Under the pieces are notes generated by a model, which made no database searches, was not told the DNA's origin, and saw only the letters and a list, made by a program, of their open reading frames with translations. Positions 46,815-54,529 of a stretch of 64,000 nt of DNA are shown piece after piece; position 1 is the first letter of the stretch, and each line of letters begins with the position of its first letter. A program made the translations under genes and the position numbers. Location of the stretch: NCBI RefSeq assembly GCF_034480035.2, contig NZ_CP118753.2, positions 786,001-850,000 of the forward strand, in the 5' to 3' direction. The DNA is from Methanosphaera sp. ISO3-F5 (GTDB lineage Archaea; Methanobacteriota; Methanobacteria; Methanobacteriales; Methanobacteriaceae).

Positions 46815-46826
46815 TGGTGATGTTTT

Positions 46827-47021
46827 ATGGTTGAATTGTCTATTAAGAAGAAAGTGTCACGTAAGGATAATGATCCTAATGAGCCTATGTATGTTGAAAT
46901 TCCTAGTGTTATTGTTGATGGTTATAGCTTGAAAGATGGTGATGAGGTAGAGTGGACTTATTTTATTAATTGTAAGAATCAGAAGAAAGTTACTTTAAAG
47001 TATGAGTATAAAGGTTTTTAA
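46827..47021 (+). CDS. Small beta-rich protein, AbrB/SpoVT-like pattern
   Basis: 64 residues. The segment YVEIPSVIVDGYSLKDGDEVEW resembles the swapped-hairpin AbrB core (IP...V..LGLK.GD.V), which binds DNA, but the gene is too short to be sure. GTGGTGATG precedes the ATG. It is the second gene of a pair with the coiled-coil protein and stands before the heavy-metal ATPase promoter. Confidence 0.5.
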   Translation: MVELSIKKKVSRKDNDPNEPMYVEIPSVIVDGYSLKDGDEVEWTYFINCKNQKKVTLKYEYKGF

Positions 47022-47094
47022 CTTTTTTATTTGATTCAAATTTTCTTTTTTTTTAATAACTTTTTTTTAATCAGTATTATTTTCATAGTTTCCG

Positions 47095-47158
47095 AGTAAT
47101 ACAAATGTATTACTTTTTAGTAAATTCATTTATATATCTGTATTACAATAGTATTACT
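47095..47158 (+). promoter_or_regulatory. P-type ATPase promoter with inverted and repeated AGTAATAC elements
   Basis: AGTAATAC and GTATTACT form an inverted repeat with a 4-base centre (47095-47114). TTTATATA (about 47129-47136) is the likely TATA element. Further GTATTAC words lie at 47140-47146 and 47151-47157. Sites flanking a TATA box suggest repression by a metal-sensing regulator; none is adjacent. Confidence 0.5.
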
Positions 47159-47191
47159 ATACATTAAAAATATTTATATGGAGGTAATACT

Positions 47192-49096
47192 TTGGAACAA
47201 ATAGAAAAAATCATGAGAGTTCTAGAAGGACTAAAAATGACCATAGTAGGTGGAATATTCCTATTAATCAGTTTATTCTTTGTCCTAACCGGAACAAAAA
47301 TACCATATTACCTAGATCCTGCATGGGTAACAATAATAATCTGTGGAATACCACTAGTATACCTAGCACTAACCAGACTCATATACGAACACTGGGTATC
47401 ATCAGCACTACTAATAGTAATGGCAATGGTAGCATCAATATATATAGGTGAAATATTCGCAGCAGGAGAAGTATGTTTCATCATGGCACTAGGAGCACTC
47501 CTAGAAGAATACACAGTAGAAAGATCAAAACGAGGACTAACAGACCTAATCAACCTAAAACCTGAACAAGGAAGATTACTAATAACAGAAAACGGAAAAA
47601 CAATAGAAAAACAAGTAAATGCAAAAGATATTCAAAAAGATGCACTACTCAGAGTTTTACCTGGAGAAAAAATACCAGTAGACGGAGTAATAATAAGCGG
47701 AGACACATCAGTAGACCAATCAGTAATGACTGGAGAATCATTACCATTAGATAAAACCACAGGTGATGAAGTATTCTCAGGAACACTAAACTTACACGGA
47801 GCAATAGACATCCGAGCAACAAATGTAGGAGCAGATTCATCACTCGAAAAACTCATAAGACTAGTTCAAGAAGCAGATGAAAAACAAGCACCAACACAGA
47901 GAATAGCAGACAAATGGGCAACATGGTTAGTACCAGTAGCATTAGGAATAGCCATAGTAACATACGCATTAACAGGAAACCTGGAAAGAGCAGTAACAAT
48001 ACTAGTAGTATTCTGTCCATGCGCATTAATACTAGCAACACCAACAGCAATCATGGCAGCAATAGGACAAGCAACCAAACAGGGAGTACTCATCAAATCA
48101 GGGGAAGCCTTAGAAATAATGGGAAATGTAGATACAATAACCTTCGATAAAACAGGAACACTCACCTATGGAAACCTAGAAGTATCCGATATCATACCAT
48201 TAGTAAACGATGTATCACAAGAAAAACTACAAGAACTAGTAACAATATCCGAAATAAAATCAGAACATCCAATAGGTAAAGCAATAGTAACTCATGCAAA
48301 AGAAGCAGGAAAAACATATAATGATCCTGATAAATTTGAAATGGTACCCGGTAAAGGAGTAAAAATAGAATATAACAATTCCATAATATTGTCTGGAACA
48401 ACAAGATTCATGGAAGACAATAAAATCACAGTAACCGATAACTGTATAAAAGAATTAGACCTGCTAAGAAACGAAGGTAAAGCATCAATAGTAGTAGCAC
48501 AAGATGATAGAATCATTGGAATAGTAGGTTTATCAGATGTATTAAGAGAAAATGCTTCCAAAGTCGTAAGTACATTACATGACGACTTAGAAACAAACGT
48601 TGAATTATTAACTGGTGATAACCATAAAGCAGCAAATTACTTTGCATCAAAAGTAGGAATAACAGATATTCACTCCGAATTATTACCTGAAAATAAAGTA
48701 GAAATAATCGAACAATTAAAAGGCGAAAAAAAGAAAGTGTGCATGGTTGGTGATGGAGTAAATGATGCACCAGCACTAAAAACAGCAGATGTTAGTGTTG
48801 CTATGGGTGGAATTGGTAGTGACATAGCAATTGAAGCAGCGGACATAGCACTTCTCGGTGACGATATTGAAAAATTACCATATCTTAAAAAATTATCAAA
48901 TTCAACATTATTCACAATACATTTAAGTATAACAATATCCATGATCATTAACGCTATAGCAATTATATGTTCCGTTCTAGGATTATTAAATCCGATTACA
49001 GGAGCTTTAGTGCATAATATAGGTTCTTGTGCAGTAGTAATGCTCGCAGCATCACTTTATGATAGGGACTTTTCTAAATATGTTATAACAGCATAA
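47192..49096 (+). CDS. Heavy-metal translocating P-type ATPase (P1B)
   Basis: 634 residues. Pumps metal ions across the membrane using ATP. The N-terminal helices lack a CxxC metal-binding domain. Actuator motif VMTGESLPLDK, transmembrane metal motif FCPCALILATP, phosphorylation site ITFDKTGTLTYGN, SEHPIGKAI of the heavy-metal class, and GDGVNDAPALKTADVSVAMGG of the hinge are all present. CPC plus HP is typical of copper or Zn/Cd/Pb pumps; the exact ion is not clear. TTG start with GGAGGT 6 bases before. Induction by metal is suggested by the repeats in its promoter. Confidence 0.93.
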   Translation: MEQIEKIMRVLEGLKMTIVGGIFLLISLFFVLTGTKIPYYLDPAWVTIIICGIPLVYLALTRLIYEHWVSSALLIVMAMVASIYIGEIFAAGEVCFIMALGALLEEYTVERSKRGLTDLINLKPEQGRLLITENGKTIEKQVNAKDIQKDALLRVLPGEKIPVDGVIISGDTSVDQSVMTGESLPLDKTTGDEVFSGTLNLHGAIDIRATNVGADSSLEKLIRLVQEADEKQAPTQRIADKWATWLVPVALGIAIVTYALTGNLERAVTILVVFCPCALILATPTAIMAAIGQATKQGVLIKSGEALEIMGNVDTITFDKTGTLTYGNLEVSDIIPLVNDVSQEKLQELVTISEIKSEHPIGKAIVTHAKEAGKTYNDPDKFEMVPGKGVKIEYNNSIILSGTTRFMEDNKITVTDNCIKELDLLRNEGKASIVVAQDDRIIGIVGLSDVLRENASKVVSTLHDDLETNVELLTGDNHKAANYFASKVGITDIHSELLPENKVEIIEQLKGEKKKVCMVGDGVNDAPALKTADVSVAMGGIGSDIAIEAADIALLGDDIEKLPYLKKLSNSTLFTIHLSITISMIINAIAIICSVLGLLNPITGALVHNIGSCAVVMLAASLYDRDFSKYVITA

Positions 49097-49520
49097 ACAT
49101 TATATAACCTCCATATCTCCATACTTTTTTTTTAAGAATTATTTTTTTCTTTATAATAAAATTATTAATGAAAATCTATAAGATTAACAATTATTTTTAG
49201 TTAAGGATTATTTTTACATATGGAATATTTAATCATAAAGATTGTTTAAACTTTTTTTTTTAATAATTATTATGGAATGTTTTTATAAGATTAATAAATA
49301 AAATATTAATTACTTAACATATGAATGAAGATTATTCTGACTAAATTTTTAATAATTGGAAATTTTACTAATTTTTAGTCATTAATATAATGTTTTTTGC
49401 AGAATTGTGTTTATTGAAAAATAATTGACTAGAGCCTTGTGGTCAAGATTCTTTATTATTAAATGTGGAATTTGGTTAAACGGATATTTTATTCTTTTTA
49501 AAGTTATTTATGGGTTTATT
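49097..49520. other. 424-bp spacer
   Basis: No gene that I can support. T9-10 runs at about 49127-49136 and 49252-49261 could end transcription of the ATPase gene. An extension of the next gene upstream to 49425 is open but lacks a ribosome site. Confidence 0.45.
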
Positions 49521-50318
49521 ATGAAAAAACAGGAAAATAAGGGTATATTTGATTATAGGTTACATTTAACAATTTTGTTTGTTTCAGTAATTTCATTATA
49601 TGTTGGTATCGTAAATATTAACTTATTTTATGGAATAAGAATAGTTGTTCTGCCATTAATATTTTCTTTATTCTTAGCAATGATTTGTTATTTGTCAAAA
49701 TCTTTTAAATGGATTGATAAAAAATCATCGGCTGTTTCTTCAAGGTTGTTATTGCTGCTTATTGGTCCTTTAATTGTAAAGCTTGCTATTGCTAGTGGTC
49801 AAAATATTGAAATGTTAATTAGTGTGGGGCCTATATTGTTACTTGAGGAATTGGGTGATATTGGTACTATATTGTTTGGACTTCCTGTTGCATTATTGTT
49901 GGGTTTTAAGCGTGAAGCTATTGGTATGACCAGTTCTATTTGTCGTGAGCCTCAAATGGTTGTTCTTATAGATAAGTATGGTTTTGATTCTAGTGAGGTT
50001 AAAGGTTTTTTCACGGTTTACTTGATTGGAATTATTTTTGGAACATTGTTAATTAGTTTAATTGTTAATTTCCTGGTTTATGTTCTGCCATTACATCCTT
50101 ATAGTTTTGCTCTTGCTTCAGGGATTGGGAGTACAAGTATGAGTGTTGCAGCAGTTTCATCTTTAACTGCTATTTATCCTTCATTAACTGATAAATTGTT
50201 GGCATTTAGTGGTATATCAAACTTAATTTCAGTAGTGTTCAGTATATATGTCTACATGTTTATTTCATTACCATTAACTGAGTGGCTATATAATAAATTT
50301 GAACACTATTTTAATTAA
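49521..50318 (+). CDS. DUF3100 family membrane protein
   Basis: 265 residues with about 8 membrane helices (LHLTILFVSVISLYVGIV, IRIVVLPLIFSLFLAMI, LLLLLIGPLIVKLAI, FGTLLISLIVNFLVYVL). Family-defining segments: GPILLLEELGDIGTILFGLP, GFKREAIGMTSSICREP and LASGIGSTSMSVAAVSSL. The arrangement is transporter-like, but function is unknown to me. I chose ATG 49521, where the protein becomes family-like; a TTG at 49425 would add 32 residues. Confidence 0.82.
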   Translation: MKKQENKGIFDYRLHLTILFVSVISLYVGIVNINLFYGIRIVVLPLIFSLFLAMICYLSKSFKWIDKKSSAVSSRLLLLLIGPLIVKLAIASGQNIEMLISVGPILLLEELGDIGTILFGLPVALLLGFKREAIGMTSSICREPQMVVLIDKYGFDSSEVKGFFTVYLIGIIFGTLLISLIVNFLVYVLPLHPYSFALASGIGSTSMSVAAVSSLTAIYPSLTDKLLAFSGISNLISVVFSIYVYMFISLPLTEWLYNKFEHYFN

Positions 50319-50510
50319 AGAATAATACAACACTACTCAAATAATTTATCATATATTTTATTATTTTTTATCTTCAAAATTTTTTACAATAACACTTTTC
50401 AATAAATTAACAAAATAAAAAAATTGTCATGATTTTTCATTAAAAATTTTATTAACTAACAAAAACATAGTAACAATTATATAAAGAAACTTTTTAGGAG
50501 TAAAGAAAAC

Positions 50511-51368
50511 ATGAGTGATTTAATAATTCAAAAATCAACAGATTTAATCGAAAAACTAAGACAAGAAAGTACACTAACCCACTGCATAACAAATGTAGTA
50601 ACAGTCAAAGACTGTGCAAACGCAGTACTAGCCGTGGGCGGATCACCAATAATGGCAAATGCTCCTGAAGAAGCAGAAGAAATAACCAGCATAGCAAGTT
50701 CACTAGTAATAAACATAGGAACATTAACAACAGAACAAATACAAACAATGAAAAAATCAGCAAAAACAGCAACCAAACAACAAAAACCATTCATACTAGA
50801 CCCAGTAGGAGTCGGAATAAGTAAAATAAGAAATGAAACACCAATAGAAATAATAAAAGAATCAAAACCAACAATAATCAGAGGAAACCTATCAGAAATA
50901 AAGGCAATAGCAATGTTCTATGACATACTCGAAGAATGCACAACAGCCAAAGGAGTAGATGTAGCAGACACAGACATCATAAACGAAAAAACACTAAAAA
51001 CCAATGCACAAATAGTAAAAAACATAGCTGAAAAACTAAACACAACCATAGCAGTATCAGGACCAATAGACATAATATCCGATGGAAAAGAAGTATATGC
51101 AATAAACAATGGTGATGCAATGATGGCAAACATCACAGGAACAGGATGCATGCTAGGATGCATAATGGGAGCATACACAGCCGTAGGTGATGGACTTACA
51201 GCAGCAATAACAGCAACAACAGTAATGGCAATAGCAGGAGAACTAGCAGCACAAAAAACAATGGAAACAAATACTGGAACAGGATCATTCGGAATATACT
51301 TAATCGATGAATTATCCAAAATAAACAAAGAAACATTCACAAAATATGCAAACATCCAAAAATTATAG
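50511..51368 (+). CDS. thiM: Hydroxyethylthiazole kinase (copy 1)
   Basis: 285 residues. Phosphorylates 4-methyl-5-(2-hydroxyethyl)thiazole for thiamine salvage. Ribokinase-like fold. LTHCITNVVTVKDCANAVLA near the N-terminus, FILDPVGVGISKIR, IIRGNLSEIKAIA with the conserved Asn, and ITGTGCMLGCIMGAY with the active-site GTGC Cys near residue 213. AGGAG precedes the ATG, with ATTATATAAAG as TATA element. It is followed after 10 bp by thiE. A paralogue lies at 62989. Strong A/C-ending codons. Confidence 0.95.
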   Translation: MSDLIIQKSTDLIEKLRQESTLTHCITNVVTVKDCANAVLAVGGSPIMANAPEEAEEITSIASSLVINIGTLTTEQIQTMKKSAKTATKQQKPFILDPVGVGISKIRNETPIEIIKESKPTIIRGNLSEIKAIAMFYDILEECTTAKGVDVADTDIINEKTLKTNAQIVKNIAEKLNTTIAVSGPIDIISDGKEVYAINNGDAMMANITGTGCMLGCIMGAYTAVGDGLTAAITATTVMAIAGELAAQKTMETNTGTGSFGIYLIDELSKINKETFTKYANIQKL

Positions 51369-51378
51369 GGTGGATAAT

Positions 51379-51999
51379 ATGAAAGAATATGGATTATATT
51401 TGGTAACAGACCAATTTGACCTAACAGAACAACAATTCTTACATGTAATAGAACAAGCAATAATAGGTGGAACATCCATCATACAAATACGTGAAAAAAC
51501 CAGCACAACAAAAGACTTCTATGAACTAGCAAAAAAATGTAAAAAAATCACAGATAGTTATGACGTACCTCTAATAATAAATGACAGGATAGATGTAGCA
51601 CAGGCTGTAGATGCTGCGGGAGTACATTTAGGTCAAGATGATATGCCATGTAGGATAGCAAGAAAAATATTAGGTCCGGACAAAACAATAGGAATAAGTG
51701 CATACACATACAAAGAAGCATTAAAAGCACAAAATGATGGTGCAGACTATCTTGGGGTAGGAGCTATAAAGGCAACATCAACCAAGAAAGATGCAAACAT
51801 AGCTACACCCGAAGAATTAATTAAAATCAAGGAAAAAATTGAAATTCCAACGGTTGCAATAGGTGGAGTAGACAAGTCCAATGCACATAAATTAGTTACT
51901 GAGTATGGTTTTGATGGAATAGCTGTTGTGTCTGCAATAATGAAGAGTAACAATCCTCGTAAAGCGTCAATAAAACTTGTGAATGAGTTAAATAGATAA
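51379..51999 (+). CDS. thiE: Thiamine-phosphate synthase
   Basis: 206 residues. Joins thiazole phosphate with hydroxymethylpyrimidine pyrophosphate to form thiamine phosphate. TIM-barrel with YGLYLVTDQ, GGTSIIQIREKTSTTKDFYE, PLIINDRIDVAQAVDAAGVHLGQDDMPC, GVGAIKATSTKKDA and IPTVAIGGVDKSNA. The start is the ATG at 51379 with GGGTGG upstream; the frame is open further back into thiM but family length supports this start. Second gene of the thiM-thiE operon. Confidence 0.95.
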   Translation: MKEYGLYLVTDQFDLTEQQFLHVIEQAIIGGTSIIQIREKTSTTKDFYELAKKCKKITDSYDVPLIINDRIDVAQAVDAAGVHLGQDDMPCRIARKILGPDKTIGISAYTYKEALKAQNDGADYLGVGAIKATSTKKDANIATPEELIKIKEKIEIPTVAIGGVDKSNAHKLVTEYGFDGIAVVSAIMKSNNPRKASIKLVNELNR

Positions 52000-52078
52000 C
52001 TTCAATGTTACTATTATTTTTTTAGAAGAATTATTGGAATGTATTATAATTTTTTCAATTGTAATATTTCGTTTCTTT

Positions 52079-52483
52079 TTATTTTTTTAGTAATTTTGTC
52101 CATTCTGGATGATTGTCAACAAATTCTTTTAGTATCAGTTCTAGTCCTATTGCAAATCCATTGTCTTCATCATACCAATTTTTTTCTTTTCTTGTATTGA
52201 TGTATAATATGGAATATGCCTTCATTTTATAGTTTTCATACATTACTGCTTGTGGATATTTTTGATTGTATTCTGTTGGATCTATTTCTAGTATGTAAGC
52301 TAATTTTGTTGGGTATGGTTGGGGACTTTTTTGTAGTTCTTCTCTTATTTTTTGTGCGTATTGTCTGTTTATTCTTATTTTTCCGCTGAAATTTCCTGGT
52401 TGTTGTTCGTACCATTGGAGGTATTTTAGCATTTTTTCCTGTTCTTTTTCCAGTATTTTGTTAATTTCTTTTGTTGTTTTCAA
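52079..52483 (-). CDS. Unknown 134-aa cytoplasmic protein, possible immunity-type gene
   Basis: 134 residues, not recognised. Helical start (EINKILEKEQEKMLKYLQWY), then YPTKLAYILEIDPTEYNQ and MKAYSILYINTRKEKNWYD strands, ending LILKEFVDNHPEWTKLLKK. No signal peptide. Located downstream of the barnase/barstar genes and 70 bp after another unknown small gene on the same strand. Small soluble single-domain proteins in such a place are often immunity proteins, but that is inference. ATG at 52483 follows GGAGATAAACC. Confidence 0.6.
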   Translation of the reverse strand: MKTTKEINKILEKEQEKMLKYLQWYEQQPGNFSGKIRINRQYAQKIREELQKSPQPYPTKLAYILEIDPTEYNQKYPQAVMYENYKMKAYSILYINTRKEKNWYDEDNGFAIGLELILKEFVDNHPEWTKLLKK

Positions 52484-52553
52484 CGGTTTATCTCCTGTTG
52501 GTGTTTTTATAAAAAAAAGGGTTTTTTTGGTGGGTGGTGATATTTTTTTTGGG

Positions 52554-52964
52554 TTATTCGTCGGTTATGATTATGTTTTTGTATTGTGGGAATTCTTCTA
52601 TGAAGTCGAATATTTCTTTGTCTAGAAATTCTTCGTATCGGCCTATTGGGTCTGAGTCGGGGTTTGCGTATTTGAATTGTAGTTCGTTTCTTTTTGCGTA
52701 GCTTTTTTGTAGTCTTTCTTTTGTTTTTGGGTCGAAGTTGTTGAATTTTGTTGGTCTGTCGTGGTCGTGTCCTATGTATGCTAATCCGATTGCATTGAAT
52801 CTGTAGGGCATGATTGTTCCTGCGTTTAGTGCTACTTCGTACATTTCGAAGTATTTTTCTGTTATGTATTCATAGTTTAGGGTTACTTTTGATTCTTTTA
52901 TGTGTTTATCTACTTCTTTTAGGTTGTTTATGTAGGTTATATCCCATTCTTTTTCGTTTATCAT
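52554..52964 (-). CDS. Unknown 136-aa acidic cytoplasmic protein
   Basis: 136 residues, not recognised. Many Glu, Asp, Tyr and Phe. Distinct segments: EWDITYINNLKEVDKHIKES, PYRFNAIGLAYIGHDHDRPT, YANPDSDPIGRYEEFLDKEI, FDFIEEFPQYKNIIITDE. No signal peptide or membrane helix. It lies 156 bp beyond the second barstar on the same strand. The stop is followed by a C-rich stretch and T/A runs. Role unknown; immunity or regulatory gene for a toxin locus is possible. Confidence 0.6.
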   Translation of the reverse strand: MINEKEWDITYINNLKEVDKHIKESKVTLNYEYITEKYFEMYEVALNAGTIMPYRFNAIGLAYIGHDHDRPTKFNNFDPKTKERLQKSYAKRNELQFKYANPDSDPIGRYEEFLDKEIFDFIEEFPQYKNIIITDE

Positions 52965-53120
52965 TTGTTTTTCACTCTCTATTTATCTTTCTTCACAATG
53001 TTATATATGTTTATTAATATAAATACATTGTTAATAAATAATCATTCACTCAAATTTTCATCAAAAAAAGTAAAATTTAATAAATTAAAAAAGATAATTT
53101 GAAAAGAATATTTATTCAAA

Positions 53121-53363
53121 TTAATCTTCAACATAAACAGTTAACTTATCTGACTTACTGCTAATTGATATAAATAAGTCTAGTAATGTGTTAGTCATAC
53201 AACCTGTATTAATGATATGTATCTCAGTTTCTTCTTCCAGGTTTTCTAGAAATTCTTCTAGTTTTTCATAACTACTATCATAATCCGGTAATTCTAGCAC
53301 GTCCTGCAGGTAGTACTTAGGATCTTTTCTAATTATTTTTCCATTAATTTCTATTAATTTCAT
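53121..53363 (-). CDS. Barstar-like ribonuclease inhibitor (copy 2, diverged)
   Basis: 80 residues with the barstar fold pattern: start KLIEINGKIIRKDPKYYLQD, then LELPDYDSSYEKLEEFLENL, then a strand IHIINTG and C-terminal KLTVYVED. Compared with copy 1 (about one third alike by eye), the barnase-facing Asp residues in NLDALYDCL align with Glu36 and Glu40, allowing a two-residue insertion. It begins 6 bp after copy 1, so it is translated from the same message. It may inhibit the same RNase or a different one. Confidence 0.75.
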   Translation of the reverse strand: MKLIEINGKIIRKDPKYYLQDVLELPDYDSSYEKLEEFLENLEEETEIHIINTGCMTNTLLDLFISISSKSDKLTVYVED

Positions 53364-53369
53364 GGCGTA

Positions 53370-53615
53370 TCATTCATCACATATAAAGTATAAGAAGGTA
53401 TTTTCTAATGATGCATCAAAGAATGTGTCTATGAGGTCTTGGTTTACATATTCACTATTTATCAGTTCTATTTCTGTTTCGACTCCAATTTCTGTCAGGC
53501 AATCATATAATGCATCAAGGTTTCTACCATAGTAATCTGGAAATTCCAGTATTTCTTTTAGGTAGTCATGTTTTTTTTCTTTAATTATTTTACCATCGAG
53601 GATTATGTGTTTCAA
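53370..53615 (-). CDS. Barstar-like ribonuclease inhibitor (copy 1)
   Basis: 81 residues, close to barstar of Bacillus in pattern: HIILDGKIIKEKKHDYLKEI, then EFPDYYGRNLDALYDCLTEI. Asp34 and Asp38 correspond to barstar Asp35 and Asp39, which cover the barnase active site. Ends TFLYFICDE with an acidic tail like barstar's Glu76 area. TTG start; its AGGAG site overlaps the TAG stop of the barnase gene, so the two are tightly coupled. Cytoplasmic inhibitor that would protect the producer from any barnase that is not exported. Confidence 0.88.
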   Translation of the reverse strand: MKHIILDGKIIKEKKHDYLKEILEFPDYYGRNLDALYDCLTEIGVETEIELINSEYVNQDLIDTFFDASLENTFLYFICDE

Positions 53616-53626
53616 TGTGTTGTCTC

Positions 53627-54088
53627 CTATATTTCTTTGAATGTTTCGTAATGGTCTTCTGTGTAGTAAACTTTGTAGTCCTGGGTGGAGTATACTATTC
53701 TTTTTGCTCCTCTGCTTGTTCCATTTGCATCTATGTCACATTCAATATATTTGCTTTCTATATGTGGTAGGATTCCTTGTCGGTTTGTGAACACATCTCC
53801 TCCTATGCTTTTTCCTGGAGCGTAACTTTTAAGTGGTCCTCCTTTCCATCCTAGGCTTTGTGCTTCTTTTTTGGTTATATAATTACTTGGTAGTTTATGG
53901 TATTGTTTTATGTATGCTGCTACCTCGTCGGCTGTTATGTATTCTCCACTTTCTATTACAGTTGTGTTATTTGTACTGTTTAGTGTGGTGTCTGTATTGT
54001 TTGAATCGGATAATGCTCCTGTTCCAAATAATCCTCCGAGGAGTGCTATTATTATAATTATTATAGCGGATATTATTTTATTATCCAT
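53627..54088 (-). CDS. Secreted or membrane-anchored barnase-type ribonuclease
   Basis: 153 residues. Residues 1-26 form a hydrophobic export or anchor segment (IISAIIIIIIALLGGLFGTG). Residues 27-48 are a Ser/Asn/Thr linker. Residues 50-153 match Bacillus barnase over its whole length: ADEVAAYIKQYHKLPSNYIT, then EAQSLGWKGG, APGKSIGGDVFTNRQGILP, YIECDIDANGTSRGAKRIVY and YYTEDHYETF. Catalytic equivalents are present: Lys65 (barnase Lys27), Glu116 (Glu73), Arg126 (Arg83), Arg130 (Arg87), His146 (His102). It should cleave single-stranded RNA. ATG 54088 is chosen because GAGGTGG lies 6 bases before it. Two barstar genes follow in the same operon. Confidence 0.92.
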   Translation of the reverse strand: MDNKIISAIIIIIIALLGGLFGTGALSDSNNTDTTLNSTNNTTVIESGEYITADEVAAYIKQYHKLPSNYITKKEAQSLGWKGGPLKSYAPGKSIGGDVFTNRQGILPHIESKYIECDIDANGTSRGAKRIVYSTQDYKVYYTEDHYETFKEI

Positions 54089-54098
54089 TTTTTCCACC

Positions 54099-54529
54099 TC
54101 ATTTTTTTTTGGTTATGTGAAGGGTTTTCGGCATATCTTTTTGTGTATGTTGGATTTTGTGGGTGGGTGTGGCTTGTTGTGATAGTTTGTTATTTGGTGG
54201 GATGCTGTTTTTTTTTTGTTGGTATTATATTGAATTATTTTTTTTGTTTTAGTATTCGTTGTGGTGTGTTTTTTTACTTTTTGTCTTTATTGAATATTGC
54301 CGTTTTTCATGTTATATTATTTGTTTTTTGGTGGTTTTATCTTTTTTTGATTATGTTTTTGTTTATATTTTTTTATTATTTTTTTTTATTTATTGCATAT
54401 TTTATTACTTTTATTGTTAATTGTATGATACTTTTATATATTATTTTGTTCAATATTTAATTGTAATAAGAAAATACCATAAAAGTATTACTTCTTATTA
54501 TTAACTAGAAAAACTAAAGAGGAATCCAC
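54099..54529. other. 431-bp spacer between divergent barnase operon and adhesin gene
   Basis: Very T/G-rich on the plus strand. A 105-codon hydrophobic reading frame at 54143-54460 has no ribosome site and only Phe/Leu/Ile/Cys-rich low-complexity content, so I reject it. AGTATTACT at 54484-54492 and GAGGAATCC (54519-54527) precede the adhesin ATG. Confidence 0.45.

Noticed and set aside
50319..50510. TPP riboswitch before thiM-thiE
   Set aside because: The 190-bp AT-rich leader lacks the CUGAGA and ACCUGA-type conserved blocks.
54143..54460. 105-codon hydrophobic open frame on the plus strand
   Set aside because: Low-complexity Phe/Leu/Ile/Cys content, no ribosome site, no homology pattern, in a T-rich promoter spacer.
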